The notes: generated from the letters alone by a model not told the origin. DNA of 64,000 nucleotides from Corynebacterium aquatimens (GCF_030408395.1 NZ_CP046980.1:496001-560000), one strand, 5' to 3'; shown: positions 42,230 through 51,276, numbered from the stretch's first letter. Numbers and translations: made by a program.

Positions 42230-43254
42230 GCATGCTTATCGACGTACCGGGGCTCGCGCTTGGGCACGCAAGCCTGACCGATACCGGTGTCAGCGCCGTT
42301 GTGTCCACCTCCCCGGCGGGAATGGTGGGTGCGGTTGACGTGCGTGGCGGGGGACCGGGCACGCGCGAGACGGACCTTCTGGAACCGCACAATACGGTGG
42401 AGCGCGTTCACGCGATTGTGCTCGCTGGCGGATCCGCCTTCGGCCTCGCGGCTGCTGACGGCGCGATGGTTGAACTGGAACGCCGCGGCTACGGTTTCCC
42501 AGTGTTCGGTGAGGACAACCCGGGCCCGCGCGTGCCCATCGTGCCAGCCGCCGTGATCTTCGACCTGATCGTGGGGGATCCGAACCACCGGCCGTCCGCT
42601 GCCGACGGGGCTGCCGCGATCCGCGACGCGTTGGAGGGCACAACCTTAGATGGTGCAGTGGCTGCTGGCCCGACATCGGGCAGCGTTGGTGCGGGGTGCG
42701 GCGCCACGGCTGGAGTATTGCGTGGCGGATTCGGCCAAGCATCCCAGCAGGTTGACCAATACGTGGTCGCCGCGGCGGTGGTAGCTAATCCGGTCGGCGC
42801 GGTCATCGATCCGGCTACGGGACGGTTCTTCGGTGGCGGGGACCACCCGGACGCTACCCGCCGGGTTGACCTTGAGAAGTTCAACAATCTGGAACGGCCA
42901 ACGCCGAAGCTGAACACCACGATCGGGGTCGTGGCCACCAACGCACCGTTGGCGCCAGCGCAGCTGAAACGGTTGGCCATGACAGGCCATGACGGGATTG
43001 CACGCGCGGTGCGGCCCGCGCACTCCCCGCTGGATGGGGACACTCTTTTTGCCGTCTCTACTGCGACGCCGGAGGAGTTTTTTACTCAGTCGCGCCCACA
43101 AACAGACGTAGACCCGGTGGAGCTGATGGCCCAGCTGTCCGCGGCTTCGGCCGCGTGCGTGGAGGCTGCCATTGTAGACGCGGTGGCGTCCGCCGAATCC
43201 ACCGCCGATTCCCCCGAGCTTGGGATTACGGCGTGGAGGGACATTGCGCTGTAA
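42226..43254 (+). CDS. P1 family peptidase (DmpA/NylC-like Ntn hydrolase)
   Basis: A 342-aa protein with the ATG at 42226 overlapping the DUF2017 stop (ATGA). Family features: VGAVDVRGGGPGTRETDLL, IVLAGGSAFGLAAADG and GPTSGSVGAGCGA. Family members self-cleave to expose a catalytic Ser or Thr; here the likely site is Asn-Thr in KLNTTIGVVATN (about residue 226), as in NylC, rather than Gly-Ser as in DmpA. Substrates are usually small peptides or amides. The iterated 11-mer covers codons 3-7 (42234-42244). Substrate unknown. Confidence 0.85.
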   Translation: MSMLIDVPGLALGHASLTDTGVSAVVSTSPAGMVGAVDVRGGGPGTRETDLLEPHNTVERVHAIVLAGGSAFGLAAADGAMVELERRGYGFPVFGEDNPGPRVPIVPAAVIFDLIVGDPNHRPSAADGAAAIRDALEGTTLDGAVAAGPTSGSVGAGCGATAGVLRGGFGQASQQVDQYVVAAAVVANPVGAVIDPATGRFFGGGDHPDATRRVDLEKFNNLERPTPKLNTTIGVVATNAPLAPAQLKRLAMTGHDGIARAVRPAHSPLDGDTLFAVSTATPEEFFTQSRPQTDVDPVELMAQLSAASAACVEAAIVDAVASAESTADSPELGITAWRDIAL

Positions 43255-43296
43255 GCGTTACGCGGGGAAAGTGCGAACGCATTAAGCTAGCGACCT

Positions 43297-44076
43297 ATGA
43301 CTAGCCCTTGGGGGAACCAGCCCCAGAACCCGTACTTGAACGCGCCGACGCCGGGGCAGAATGCGCCCGGCTACCACATGGGTAACTCGTTCGGTGGGCC
43401 GGTGAGCGGCCCTGTCGGCGGACCTGGCACCCCTACCGGGCCCGCCCAGAAGCGTTCGAAGCGCTCCAGCTTCAAGTTGGGGCTGTTCTACGCCGGGGGT
43501 TTCTTGGCGGTCATCTGGATTGTCCACATCATCAACTACGGCATTTTCTTCGGCGGCCTGTCTAACTTCGGCATCTATCCCTTAGACACGTCTACCGTGT
43601 GGCACGTTTTCACGGCGCCCTTGTTGCACGCGGACTTGGAACACATCCTGTCCAACTCCGTGCCGGGTGCGTTATTCGCCTTCCTCATCGGGTATTCCGG
43701 GCACCGCGTGTTCTGGGAGGTCACCACTCTTGCCATGGCGGTTGCCGGTGCTGGCACGTGGCTGTTCGGTGGGGTGGGAACAAACCACATTGGTGCTTCC
43801 GGCATCATCTACGGCTGGCTAGGGTACCTGCTCATCCGAGGCATTTTTAACCGATCTCCGCAGCAAATTTCGCTCGGCATTTTGCTGGGCTTCATGTATT
43901 CCGGTCTTATCTGGGGAGTTCTACCCACCACACCGGGGGTGAGCTGGCAAGGCCACCTCTTCGGGGCTATCGGTGGCTTGCTTGCGGGAACCTTCATCAC
44001 CTCCGACGATCCCCCCGAGCTGGCCGCGAGCAAAATTGCCAAAAAGGAATCAAAAATGCAGGCCAAACAGCGCTGA
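43297..44076 (+). CDS. rhomboid family intramembrane serine protease
   Basis: A 259-aa protein. A cytoplasmic N-terminal tail rich in Gly, Pro and Asn (about 1-52) precedes six or seven helices. Rhomboid elements: LLHADLEHILSNSVPG (His and Asn of the oxyanion region, about 105), the catalytic serine in HIGASGIIYG (about 169), and the catalytic histidine in WQGHLFGAIGGLLAG (about 218). It cleaves within membrane segments. It follows the P1 peptidase by 42 bp. Substrates unknown. Confidence 0.9.
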   Translation: MTSPWGNQPQNPYLNAPTPGQNAPGYHMGNSFGGPVSGPVGGPGTPTGPAQKRSKRSSFKLGLFYAGGFLAVIWIVHIINYGIFFGGLSNFGIYPLDTSTVWHVFTAPLLHADLEHILSNSVPGALFAFLIGYSGHRVFWEVTTLAMAVAGAGTWLFGGVGTNHIGASGIIYGWLGYLLIRGIFNRSPQQISLGILLGFMYSGLIWGVLPTTPGVSWQGHLFGAIGGLLAGTFITSDDPPELAASKIAKKESKMQAKQR

Positions 44077-44144
44077 GGCCGTTCGACGGGCACCCACGGT
44101 GAGAGGCACCCAAACAAATTTTAAGAAAGTTAATGAGAATTAGT

Positions 44145-44156
44145 TAAGAATTCTTA
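44145..44156. promoter_or_regulatory. palindromic operator-like site upstream of marR-type gene
   Basis: TAAGAATTCTTA is a perfect 12-bp palindrome 24 bp before the ATG at 44180; TAGAGT just downstream could be the -10. MarR proteins usually repress themselves through such sites. Confidence 0.45.
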
Positions 44157-44179
44157 GTTTGTAGTGTAGAGTAATCGCC

Positions 44180-44689
44180 ATGATCAACTCTTCCGTCAAC
44201 GCACTAAAGCCCGAAGAACAGGCCACATGGGATAAAGTTTGGTCCTTTTACGTGGGGCTCCCCGCATATTTGGACGCGCAGCTGAAGCGGGATTCTGGTG
44301 TTTCCCACTTTGAGTTTCAAGCACTAAAGCGCCTCGCTGAATCTGAGAATGGCTCGCTGCGCATGTCTGAGCTTGCAGCCGCCGCCACGATGTCGCTCTC
44401 TCACCTGTCCCGCGTGGTTACGCGCCTGGCTAAGAAGGGGTACGTGGTACGCGTTCCGGATCCGTCCGATGGTCGCTCCACGTTTGCAACCCTTACCGCA
44501 ACGGGTATGGCGGTTGTGGCACGCGCGCTACCGGGGCACCAGGCTCAGCTTGGCGCTTTGCTCTTCGACGGGATTTCGGAGGAAGAGCGCACGGTCTTCG
44601 ACGGTGTTTTGGAAAAGGTCGCGGCGGTTTTAGCAGGCGGTGTTTCGCCACTTGGGTCTGGCGGCTCGCCTCAGCCGGCCGCCGCATAG
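44180..44689 (+). CDS. MarR family transcriptional regulator
   Basis: A 169-aa protein with the winged helix of MarR: LRMSELAAAATMSLSHLSRVVTRLAKKGYVVRVPDPSDGRST split over recognition helix and wing (about 55-98; the DGRST wing is diagnostic). Helices at both ends form the dimer domain. It lacks an obvious adjacent effector gene: upstream is the rhomboid protease, downstream murI in the same direction. It probably responds to a small ligand or oxidants; target genes unknown. Confidence 0.88.
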   Translation: MINSSVNALKPEEQATWDKVWSFYVGLPAYLDAQLKRDSGVSHFEFQALKRLAESENGSLRMSELAAAATMSLSHLSRVVTRLAKKGYVVRVPDPSDGRSTFATLTATGMAVVARALPGHQAQLGALLFDGISEEERTVFDGVLEKVAAVLAGGVSPLGSGGSPQPAAA

Positions 44690-44728
44690 AAGCCACCGGT
44701 GTAACTAGCCACCGGTTAAGCTTGGAGC

Positions 44729-45547
44729 GTGACCAAGCCATCTACAGCTGATAGCGCCCCAATCGGAATTTTTGATTCCGGTGTAGGGGGACTCACCGTT
44801 GCCCGGGCCATCATGGACCAACTGGGCGATGAATCGTTGATCTATATCGGGGACACAGCCAACGGGCCGTATGGCCCCAAGCCGCTGGCGCAGGTGCGCG
44901 CCCACGCCATGGACATCGCAGATGAATTGGTGGAGCGCGGATGCAAGATGATCGTGATTGCGTGCAACACTGCGACGGCGGCTTTCCTGCATGATGCGCG
45001 CGAGCGGTATTCGATTCCCGTGGTGGAGGTCATTCAACCCGCAGTCCGCCGCGCTATTGCCACCACCCGCAACGGGAAAGTGGGCGTGATTGGCACGCAG
45101 GGCACTATCGCCTCGGGCGCGTACCAGGACCTGTTTTCACTCACACCGGGGGTGGAGGTCACGGCAGCTGCGTGCCCCGCGTTTGTGGAATTCGTGGAGC
45201 GCGGAATCACATCCGGTCGCCAGGTCCTAGGGGTTGCGCAGGGGTATTTGGAACCGCTGCAGAACGCCGGTGTGGATACGTTGGTGTTGGGTTGCACCCA
45301 CTACCCGCTGCTCACGGGGGTGGTGCAGCTCGCGATAGGGGATGACGTCACCCTCGTGTCCTCAGCAGAGGAAACAGCCAAGGACGTGATGCGTGTTCTC
45401 ACCCTCAATGACCAGTTGGCACCACCGTCAGCCGAGACTGGGGTACCTCCCACCCGGGTCTTCGAATCAACCGGTGACCCAGAGTTATTCAACCGTTTAG
45501 CCACCCGATTCTTAGGCCCGCAAGTCGCCGCGATTCCCCACGCCTAG
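44729..45547 (+). CDS. murI: glutamate racemase
   Basis: A 272-aa enzyme that supplies D-glutamate for peptidoglycan. Features: [16 protein letters not shown] (about 12), GDTANGPYG (about 41), first catalytic Cys in IACNTATAA (about 79), second in LGCTHYPLL (about 189). The GTG start at 44729 fits the family. It starts a run murI, MBL hydrolase, rph, rdgB in the same direction, an order common in corynebacteria and mycobacteria. Confidence 0.94.
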   Translation: MTKPSTADSAPIGIFDSGVGGLTVARAIMDQLGDESLIYIGDTANGPYGPKPLAQVRAHAMDIADELVERGCKMIVIACNTATAAFLHDARERYSIPVVEVIQPAVRRAIATTRNGKVGVIGTQGTIASGAYQDLFSLTPGVEVTAAACPAFVEFVERGITSGRQVLGVAQGYLEPLQNAGVDTLVLGCTHYPLLTGVVQLAIGDDVTLVSSAEETAKDVMRVLTLNDQLAPPSAETGVPPTRVFESTGDPELFNRLATRFLGPQVAAIPHA

Positions 45548-45591
45548 AAGAACACTTGGAATTCCCTAGAAGTCATGGCACAGTATCTGCC

Positions 45592-46383
45592 ATGAAGCTG
45601 ACAATTCTTGGGTGCACGGGCAGCTTGTCGTCCCCGGGCAACCCAGGTTCGTCCTACCTCATCACCCAGGACACTGGAGATGAGCCCGCTGGGACCACCC
45701 CAGGGATCCTCATGGACTTCGGTCCGGGAGCCCTGGCCGCGCTCCAAGAAGTAGGGGATCCTTCCAACGCGCACCTGTTGTTCAGCCACCTTCACGCGGA
45801 CCACTGTTCGGATTCGGCTTCCCTGATCGTCTGGCGCCGTTACCACCCGCACGTTCCTGCGCAACGCCGCCACGCCATGTGGGGGCCCAGTTATGCGGCG
45901 GAACACATTGGACGCTTAGGTAGTGACGGGCCGGATGACGTCAATGACATCACGGACACGTTTGAAGTCGGCGTATGGCAGCCGGGCGTTCCCGTTGATG
46001 TCGAAGGGCTCCGCGTTACCCCGTACCCGGTGGTGCACCCAGCCCAGGAGTCCCATGCGCTCCGCGTGGAAGACCCCAGAACAGGCACGACAATTACCTA
46101 TTCGGGTGACACGGGATGGACCGAGGAACTTATCCGCGCCGCCCGTGGAGCAGATCTCTTCTTGTGCGAAGCAGCGTGGGGCCCAAGCGCCGAGGGGATG
46201 CCGGAGGGCATGCACCTCTCCGGTGCACAGGCGGGACGGATCGCGCGAGAAGCGGCCGTCGATAAGCTAGTGCTCGTTCATATACAGCCGTGGTCCGACG
46301 CGGACGCGACGCTGGCGGCTGCCCGCGCTGAGTTCGACGGCGAGATTGTTGTGGGTAAGGCGAAGGACGTCTTCATCCTCTAA
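45592..46383 (+). CDS. metallo-beta-lactamase fold hydrolase (RNase Z/cyclic phosphodiesterase-like)
   Basis: A 263-aa protein from ATG 45592 (MKLTILGCTGS). The HxHxDH metal motif is in FSHLHADHCSD (about 64-70), with further ligands in VVHPAQESHALRV, YSGDTGW and LVLVHIQPW. In mycobacteria the protein at this position next to murI and rph degrades cyclic nucleotides or is RNase Z-like; the exact substrate here is inferred. A longer frame from 45556 lacks support. It precedes rph by 36 bp. Confidence 0.85.
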   Translation: MKLTILGCTGSLSSPGNPGSSYLITQDTGDEPAGTTPGILMDFGPGALAALQEVGDPSNAHLLFSHLHADHCSDSASLIVWRRYHPHVPAQRRHAMWGPSYAAEHIGRLGSDGPDDVNDITDTFEVGVWQPGVPVDVEGLRVTPYPVVHPAQESHALRVEDPRTGTTITYSGDTGWTEELIRAARGADLFLCEAAWGPSAEGMPEGMHLSGAQAGRIAREAAVDKLVLVHIQPWSDADATLAAARAEFDGEIVVGKAKDVFIL

Positions 46384-46419
46384 AACCTTTAAGCGGTCAG
46401 ACTCTTTAGGATGAAGAGC

Positions 46420-47154
46420 ATGACTGAATCTGCTTTTGTGCGCGCCGACGGCCGCGCGCTCGATGAAATGCGTCCCGTCCGCATCACCCGCGGCTTCACC
46501 TCCAACCCTGCTGGAAGCGTCTTGGTGGAGTTTGGCAACACCCGCGTCATGTGTACAGCGAGTGCTGAAGAAGGCGTCCCGCGCTTTAAAAAGGACTCCG
46601 GTGAAGGCTGGCTGACCGCGGAATACGCGATGCTTCCCGCCGCCACCCACGAGCGCATGCCGCGCGAATCCATGAAGGGCAAAGTCAAGGGCCGCACGCA
46701 TGAGATCTCGCGCCTTGTGGGGCGCTCTCTGCGTGCCGCTGTTGATCTCACCCAGCTGGGGGAGAACACGATCCAGATCGACTGCGACGTCCTGCAGGCC
46801 GACGGTGGGACGCGCACCGCGTCGATCACCGGCGCCTACGTTGCTCTCGCAGACGCCATTGCGCACCTCAAAGGCCTCGGCGCGGTGCCGGGCGAACCCC
46901 TCCTGCCGCCTGTCGCTGCAGTCTCCGTAGGCATTGTCGACGGCCGAATCAGCCTGGATTTGCCGTACGAAGAGGACTCGCGTGCGGAGGTGGACCTCAA
47001 CGTTGTGATGACCGAATCCGGAAACTTCGTGGAAGTCCAGGGCACCGGTGAGCACGGTTTATTCGGCCGCGCGGAGCTCGACGGCATGCTTGATCTGGCG
47101 ACGAAGGGCTGCTTCGAGCTTATCGACGCCCAGAAGCGCGCCCTGGGGTGGTAA
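46420..47154 (+). CDS. rph: ribonuclease PH
   Basis: A 244-aa phosphorolytic 3'-5' exoribonuclease that trims tRNA 3' ends. Features: [15 protein letters not shown] at the N terminus, [34 protein letters not shown] and [13 protein letters not shown], plus [21 protein letters not shown]. The ATG at 46420 ([10 protein letters not shown]) has GAAGAG upstream; ATG 46411 has no room for a ribosome site. rdgB follows 3 bp after its stop. Confidence 0.94.
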   Translation: MTESAFVRADGRALDEMRPVRITRGFTSNPAGSVLVEFGNTRVMCTASAEEGVPRFKKDSGEGWLTAEYAMLPAATHERMPRESMKGKVKGRTHEISRLVGRSLRAAVDLTQLGENTIQIDCDVLQADGGTRTASITGAYVALADAIAHLKGLGAVPGEPLLPPVAAVSVGIVDGRISLDLPYEEDSRAEVDLNVVMTESGNFVEVQGTGEHGLFGRAELDGMLDLATKGCFELIDAQKRALGW

Positions 47155-47157
47155 GGC

Positions 47158-47775
47158 GTGGGTGTTCCACTCCTCGTTGCGTCCGGCAACCCGAAAAAGC
47201 TCAAAGAACTAGAGCAGGTGCTTCACGCTGCTGGGGTCGACGGTATTGACCTAGTGAGCATGCGCGATGTTGACGCCTACGACGAACCCGTCGAAGACGG
47301 TCTCACCTTTGCCGACAACGCGCTGATCAAAGCTCGCGCCGGCGTTGCTGCGACCGGGTACGCGTGCGTGGCAGATGACTCCGGCCTGTGCGTCGACGTG
47401 CTCGGCGGAATGCCGGGGATCTTCTCTGCGCGCTGGTCCGGCAACCACGGCGACGACGCAGCAAATAATGCTCTTCTTCTTGCGCAATTAAAAGATATCG
47501 ACGACCCCCACCGCACCTGCGCTTTTACATCGTGTTGCGCATTGGTGACCCCCAGCGGGCTGGAATACACCTCCACCGGTCGGTGGGAGGGGACTCTTCT
47601 CCGCGAGCCAGTAGGGGACAACGGCTTCGGCTACGATCCGATCTTCGCACCTGCGGGGGCCACAGACCCCATCATCTCAGCCGCGCACTTAAGCCCGGAA
47701 GAAAAGAACGCCGCTTCCCACCGCGGCAAAGCGCTGACCGGGCTGGTTCCTCACATCGCTGCGCTGGTTGCCTAA
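47158..47775 (+). CDS. rdgB: dITP/XTP pyrophosphatase (RdgB/HAM1)
   Basis: A 205-aa house-cleaning enzyme removing dITP and XTP. Motifs: VASGNPKKLKELEQ (about 8), DGLTFADNALIKAR, ADDSGLCVDVLGGMPGIFSARWSG, and GDNGFGYDPIFAP. The GTG at 47158 lies 3 bp after rph, so translation is probably coupled. The adjacency rph-rdgB is widespread. Confidence 0.94.
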   Translation: MGVPLLVASGNPKKLKELEQVLHAAGVDGIDLVSMRDVDAYDEPVEDGLTFADNALIKARAGVAATGYACVADDSGLCVDVLGGMPGIFSARWSGNHGDDAANNALLLAQLKDIDDPHRTCAFTSCCALVTPSGLEYTSTGRWEGTLLREPVGDNGFGYDPIFAPAGATDPIISAAHLSPEEKNAASHRGKALTGLVPHIAALVA

Positions 47776-47777
47776 AC

Positions 47778-47800
47778 CGCCTAGTGAGTCGCACTAGGCG
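47778..47800. terminator. bidirectional terminator between rdgB and DUF3817 gene
   Basis: CGCCTAGTG, loop AGTCG, CACTAGGCG: a perfect 9-bp stem between two convergent genes, overlapping the stop of the minus-strand gene. Confidence 0.6.
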
Positions 47801-48195
47801 TTAAGCTGGAATTGCTCGGTAACCTCGCGACGGCGCCAGTGTTCAACGAAGAAGGACAAGAACGGAACCACACCCGCCAGCACAGTCACCACCCATTCCA
47901 TCGGTGCCCACCGGGCTTTGAGCCCCAAGTTCATCGTGGCTAGCAGGAACGCGATGTAGCACCAGCCGTGGGCGATGGCGACCCAGTTCAGCGCAGCGAC
48001 GTCCATGTGCAGCGCATAGTCCATGATCATGCGCGCGCACAGCAAGAGAAGCATCACGCCGGTCACCCACGCCGCGATGGAAAAAAGCGTTAAGGCGTTC
48101 TTGACCCGCTTTTTACGCTCCGGGTGGATAAGCGGCGCCGTCGTCGCTGCTCCTTGCTCATGTGGCGCAGCGTGTGGATCTTTGGCGTTGGTCAC
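47794..48195 (-). CDS. DUF3817 domain membrane protein
   Basis: A 133-aa protein from the GTG at 48195 (MTNAKDPHAAP), which AAGGA precedes at 7 nt; a TTG at 48201 is the alternative. Three hydrophobic segments (LFSIAAWVTGVMLLLL; WVAIAHGWCYIAFLLATM; MEWVVTVLAGVVPFLSFFVE) with the family's HGWxYxxFLL and PFLSFxxE(R/H) elements. DUF3817 proteins are small membrane proteins of unknown role, common in actinobacteria. It lies downstream of another small membrane protein in the same direction. Confidence 0.8.
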   Translation of the reverse strand: MTNAKDPHAAPHEQGAATTAPLIHPERKKRVKNALTLFSIAAWVTGVMLLLLCARMIMDYALHMDVAALNWVAIAHGWCYIAFLLATMNLGLKARWAPMEWVVTVLAGVVPFLSFFVEHWRRREVTEQFQLNA

Positions 48196-48230
48196 GTCCA
48201 ATTCCTTTCGCGATAGGGGTGTGTGAGCCC

Positions 48231-48737
48231 TCAGTCTGATTCGTGGTGGCCGCGGCGCGGCGCGAACCGAGCGTTGAACTCGTCGACGTTCATCGTCGGG
48301 CGGGAAGGCAAGAAATCTTCGCTGATTTTGGTCATCGGTTCGTCGCGCTTGCCACCACTAGCCGGCGGCACGCTCGCGGCTGAGGCCGACGGATCGCCGT
48401 ACTTCGCGGCATCGGCTGCGTAAAGCTCCTCCATCGAGGCATTTTCCGCGTCAATGCGCTGGTTTTCCATCTTCACCGCCTGCCGGTAGGCGAATACCGC
48501 AAACGCGCCGAAGGCTGGCCATTGCATCGCGTAACCAAGATTTTGCAGCGATCCAGTTCCGGAAGTAAAACGAGTCCACTGCCAGTAGGCCAGCAAAAGC
48601 GTGATGATGACCACCACGATGAGGAAGAGCACATGCCACGCCTTGATCTTTACGCGCTTCTTCTTCGCCCCAGGCTCCACCGCGGGCTGATCCCGGGATT
48701 CGGGATCAAGATCAGCTGATTCCTGCGGCGTAGTCAC
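48231..48737 (-). CDS. conserved corynebacterial membrane protein of unknown function
   Basis: A 168-aa protein. A charged N terminus (about 1-34, with KKKRVKIK) precedes one clear membrane helix (AWHVLFLIVVVIITLLLAYW), then WQWTRFTSGTGSLQNLGYAMQWP, a second hydrophobic stretch, and a long charged C-terminal tail. The WQWxR..SG.GtxQNLGYaxQWP segment is shared by similar actinobacterial proteins, which are sometimes labelled regulators without proof. I do not recognise a function. It is in the same direction as the DUF3817 gene with 36 bp between. Confidence 0.7.
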   Translation of the reverse strand: MTTPQESADLDPESRDQPAVEPGAKKKRVKIKAWHVLFLIVVVIITLLLAYWQWTRFTSGTGSLQNLGYAMQWPAFGAFAVFAYRQAVKMENQRIDAENASMEELYAADAAKYGDPSASAASVPPASGGKRDEPMTKISEDFLPSRPTMNVDEFNARFAPRRGHHESD

Positions 48738-48738
48738 G

Positions 48739-48820
<82 letters not shown>

Positions 48821-48885
48821 ATTGCTTCACGCATGTGAAGCGCTACATAGTGTAGCGGGTTGCCACACACTTTTGGAAATGAGTC

Positions 48886-48954
48886 TCACTGGCCCAGTCT
48901 GGTCGACTCAGTCTGACTGGCCCGGTCAGGGCCAGTCTGGGCCAGTCAGGGCTA
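48886..48954. repeat. GC-rich direct and inverted repeats of CTGGCCC/GGGCCAG
   Basis: Four copies of the CAGTCTG/CTGGCCCAGTC type motif in both orientations (CTGGCCCAGTCTGG, GACTGGCCCGGTC, GGGCCAGTCTGGGCCAGTC) lie directly downstream of bcp. They can fold into alternative hairpins and probably end bcp transcription. Confidence 0.55.
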
Positions 48955-49422
48955 CACGACGTCGCGCAGCAGTCGAGCCACGTGGCCGGTGGCCTTGACG
49001 TTGTAGAAAGCAGACTTGATAACGCCCTGCTCGTCGACCAGGAACGTGGAGCGGATGACGCCCTCGACGACCTTGCCGTAGTTCTTCTTTTCGCCGAACG
49101 CGCCGTAGGCAACCAGGGTTTCCTTGGATTCGTCGGAAAGAAGCTCGAAGTTCAGGCGGTTTTCCTCACGGAAGGTAGCGAGTTTCTCCGGTGAATCGGG
49201 GCTGATGCCCACAACGGAAATTTTTGCGTCGTTGAACAGCTCCAGGTTTTCGGAGAAGTCACATGCTTCGGTGGTGCACCCTGGGGTGGACGCCTTGGGG
49301 TAGAAGTAGACGATGACCTTCTGGCCTGCGTAATCAGACAGGGAGACGGTCTCACCCTTGTCGTTGGGAAGGGAGAAATCGGGTGCTTTGTCGCCTTTGG
49401 TCAAAACGTGTCGTTCGCTCAT
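48952..49422 (-). CDS. bcp: thioredoxin-dependent thiol peroxidase (Bcp/PrxQ)
   Basis: A 156-aa peroxiredoxin that reduces hydroperoxides. The peroxidatic Cys is in PKASTPGCTTEACDF, with the resolving Cys five residues later (about 49 and 54), the 1-Cys-helix-2-Cys arrangement of PrxQ. GDKAPDFSLPNDKGETVSL is the usual N-terminal strand pair. Monocistronic, with the tRNA-Leu gene downstream. Confidence 0.93.
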   Translation of the reverse strand: MSERHVLTKGDKAPDFSLPNDKGETVSLSDYAGQKVIVYFYPKASTPGCTTEACDFSENLELFNDAKISVVGISPDSPEKLATFREENRLNFELLSDESKETLVAYGAFGEKKNYGKVVEGVIRSTFLVDEQGVIKSAFYNVKATGHVARLLRDVV

Positions 49423-49551
49423 GCTTTCAACTGTAGTGGTCTTTAGTGCGTTCGCGTATTTAGCGTCTTAGGCTGTTGCCACGCTTGGCAGATCATTCCG
49501 CTGCATTCACAGGTAAAGTATCGTGGGAGCAAGAAACACAAGGAGATTATC

Positions 49552-49827
49552 GTGGCACGAGACATTAATGACATTCAGCGCGACATTGAGCGCACCCGTA
49601 ATCAGCTGGCCAGCACGATCGATGAGATTGCGGATCGCACCAAGCCGGAGAACGTTGCTAACAACGCCAAGAAGACGGTCACAGCGAAGCTGCAGGACCC
49701 GGCAGTGAAGAAGGTCCTGATCGGCGTTGGTGCAGGTGTTGCCGCGCTGGTTCTGGTGAAATTTGCTAACGGTCGCAAAAAGAAGAAGGAGCTCAAGGAG
49801 CTTCAGCGTCTGCTAGCTAACCGCTAG
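49552..49827 (+). CDS. DUF3618 family membrane-anchored protein
   Basis: A 91-aa protein: ARDINDIQRDIERTRNQLASTIDEIADRTKP forms the DUF3618 helix (about 2-32), followed by a second helix, one membrane segment (VLIGVGAGVAALVLVKFA) and a basic tail RKKKKELKELQRLL. CAAGGAGAT precedes the GTG at 49552. It is characteristic of actinobacteria and has no known function. Confidence 0.82.
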   Translation: MARDINDIQRDIERTRNQLASTIDEIADRTKPENVANNAKKTVTAKLQDPAVKKVLIGVGAGVAALVLVKFANGRKKKKELKELQRLLANR

Positions 49828-49844
49828 AACTTTCTCTTTGCTTT

Positions 49845-49892
49845 AAGGCCGCGGGTGCGGCGGTGTTAGATCACCGTTGCGCCCGCGGCCTT
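49845..49892. terminator. convergent terminator between DUF3618 gene and pncA
   Basis: AAGGCCGCGGG and CCCGCGGCCTT with inner GGCGGTG/CACCGTT pairing form a long stem overlapping the pncA stop. Confidence 0.65.
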
Positions 49893-50504
49893 CATTTCGT
49901 CCAAGGCAGCGTCGCCACGCTGCGTATCGACGGGGGAGCACAACTGCGACAGGACCGTCACAGCGAATCCCTCTTTAAGCCCGTCGAGCACGGTTGCGCG
50001 CACGCAGTGGTCGGTCGCGATTCCGCACACCTCTATGGAATCGATACCCTTCTCGCGCAACCAGTCGGCCATCAGCGGTGTGCCGGTCTCAGCATCGCCG
50101 GTGGATCCAGCATCGCCCGCCGCTGAGTCGTTCGTTGCCTGCGCTGCCTGAACAGCTTCGAATCCCGAATACGCGGCGGTGTAGGCGCCTTTGCGGAAGA
50201 ATTCGTCGATAAGCGAAGGCTCAATCGGCTCCCGCAGGGCGGCACCTTCTGTGCCAGCGACGCAGTGGACTGGCCACGAGTCAACAAAATCCGGGTCGTC
50301 GGAAAAGTGAGAACCCGGATCAATGTGCCAATCCTGCGTGGCGACGATGGCGGCATAGCGGTCGCGGATATCGGCAGAAGACAAAAGCCCGGCGATTCCC
50401 TGCGCTACCTTGTCACCAAGGTCTGTCGCTAAGGAACCGCCGGGGCAGAAGTCGTTTTGAACGTCGACTACGACGAGAGCTGTCGCGCTTAGAGTGGTGC
50501 TCAT
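49866..50504 (-). CDS. pncA: nicotinamidase (isochorismatase family)
   Basis: A 212-aa amidase converting nicotinamide to nicotinate. Catalytic Asp in VVDVQNDFCPGG (about 12), Lys in FRKGAYTAAYSGFE (about 99), Cys in VCGIATDHCVRAT (about 150). The same enzyme activates pyrazinamide in mycobacteria. A stretch of about 25 residues between the Lys and Cys segments (AAQATNDSAAGDAGSTGDAE) is longer than usual. One iterated 11-mer lies at 50204. The nicotinate produced is the substrate of pncB, also in this window. Confidence 0.92.
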   Translation of the reverse strand: MSTTLSATALVVVDVQNDFCPGGSLATDLGDKVAQGIAGLLSSADIRDRYAAIVATQDWHIDPGSHFSDDPDFVDSWPVHCVAGTEGAALREPIEPSLIDEFFRKGAYTAAYSGFEAVQAAQATNDSAAGDAGSTGDAETGTPLMADWLREKGIDSIEVCGIATDHCVRATVLDGLKEGFAVTVLSQLCSPVDTQRGDAALDEMKAAGATVI

Positions 50505-50528
50505 GGCTATCCACCCTAGTTGCAGCGA

Positions 50529-51218
50529 TTAGGCGCGGCCAGCTGCTTCCAGCTCGTCGTTAGCCTCGTGGATGTCGCCGCCAGGGGTTGCGAAGTCCTG
50601 GACGCTCAGCGCGCGGAACGCCAGGCCAGCCAGAGCTGCACCGACGAGCGGAGCGAGAATGTAGAGCCAGATGTTGGCCCAGTCGAAGTTGCCGTTGACG
50701 GACAGACCCAGGGCTACCGCCGGGTTGAAGCCGCCGCCGGAGATCGGGCCAACAGCGAAAGCACCGGTCATGACGGTGGCACCGATAGCAAGACCGAAGT
50801 AGGAGTTGCCGTCGGTTTCAACGGAGGTAGCAACGTTGAGAACGACCCACACCAGGATGAAGGTGAACATCAGCTCAACGAAGAACGCCGGCGTGGTCTC
50901 AATCGCTGCGGGTTCAGCGGCGGGAAGGTTAGCAAGCTTGACGACGAGCGCGGCGAGAACACCACCAGCGACCTGAGCTGCCCAGTAGACGAGCATCTCA
51001 ACGGTATCCATCTTGCCGCGGATGAAGACACCCAGCGACACGGCCGGGTTGACGTGGGCACCGGAAATGTGGCCGGTGGAGTAGACCAAAATCATGAGGG
51101 CGAAACCAACTGCCACGGGGGTGAACTCGTTGGCGTTAGCTGCGGCGGTGATGATGGCGAACACGAAGAGGAACGTAGCCAACAATTCAGCTAGGGCTTT
51201 GCGGGCAATATCAGGCAT
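50529..51218 (-). CDS. MIP family aquaporin
   Basis: A 229-aa protein with six membrane helices and the two pore loops: SGAHVNPAVSLGVF (about 58) and SGGGFNPAVALGLS (about 172). Both NPA boxes are intact. The size and a small residue pattern around the pore suggest a water-type channel rather than a glyceroporin, but this is not certain. It is 24 bp upstream of pncA in the same direction and could be co-transcribed. Confidence 0.9.
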   Translation of the reverse strand: MPDIARKALAELLATFLFVFAIITAAANANEFTPVAVGFALMILVYSTGHISGAHVNPAVSLGVFIRGKMDTVEMLVYWAAQVAGGVLAALVVKLANLPAAEPAAIETTPAFFVELMFTFILVWVVLNVATSVETDGNSYFGLAIGATVMTGAFAVGPISGGGFNPAVALGLSVNGNFDWANIWLYILAPLVGAALAGLAFRALSVQDFATPGGDIHEANDELEAAGRA

Positions 51219-51276
51219 GAAGTCCTACCTTTATAAGTGTGGGGTGCAAGGCACCGTGGATGATACGTACGAAACA

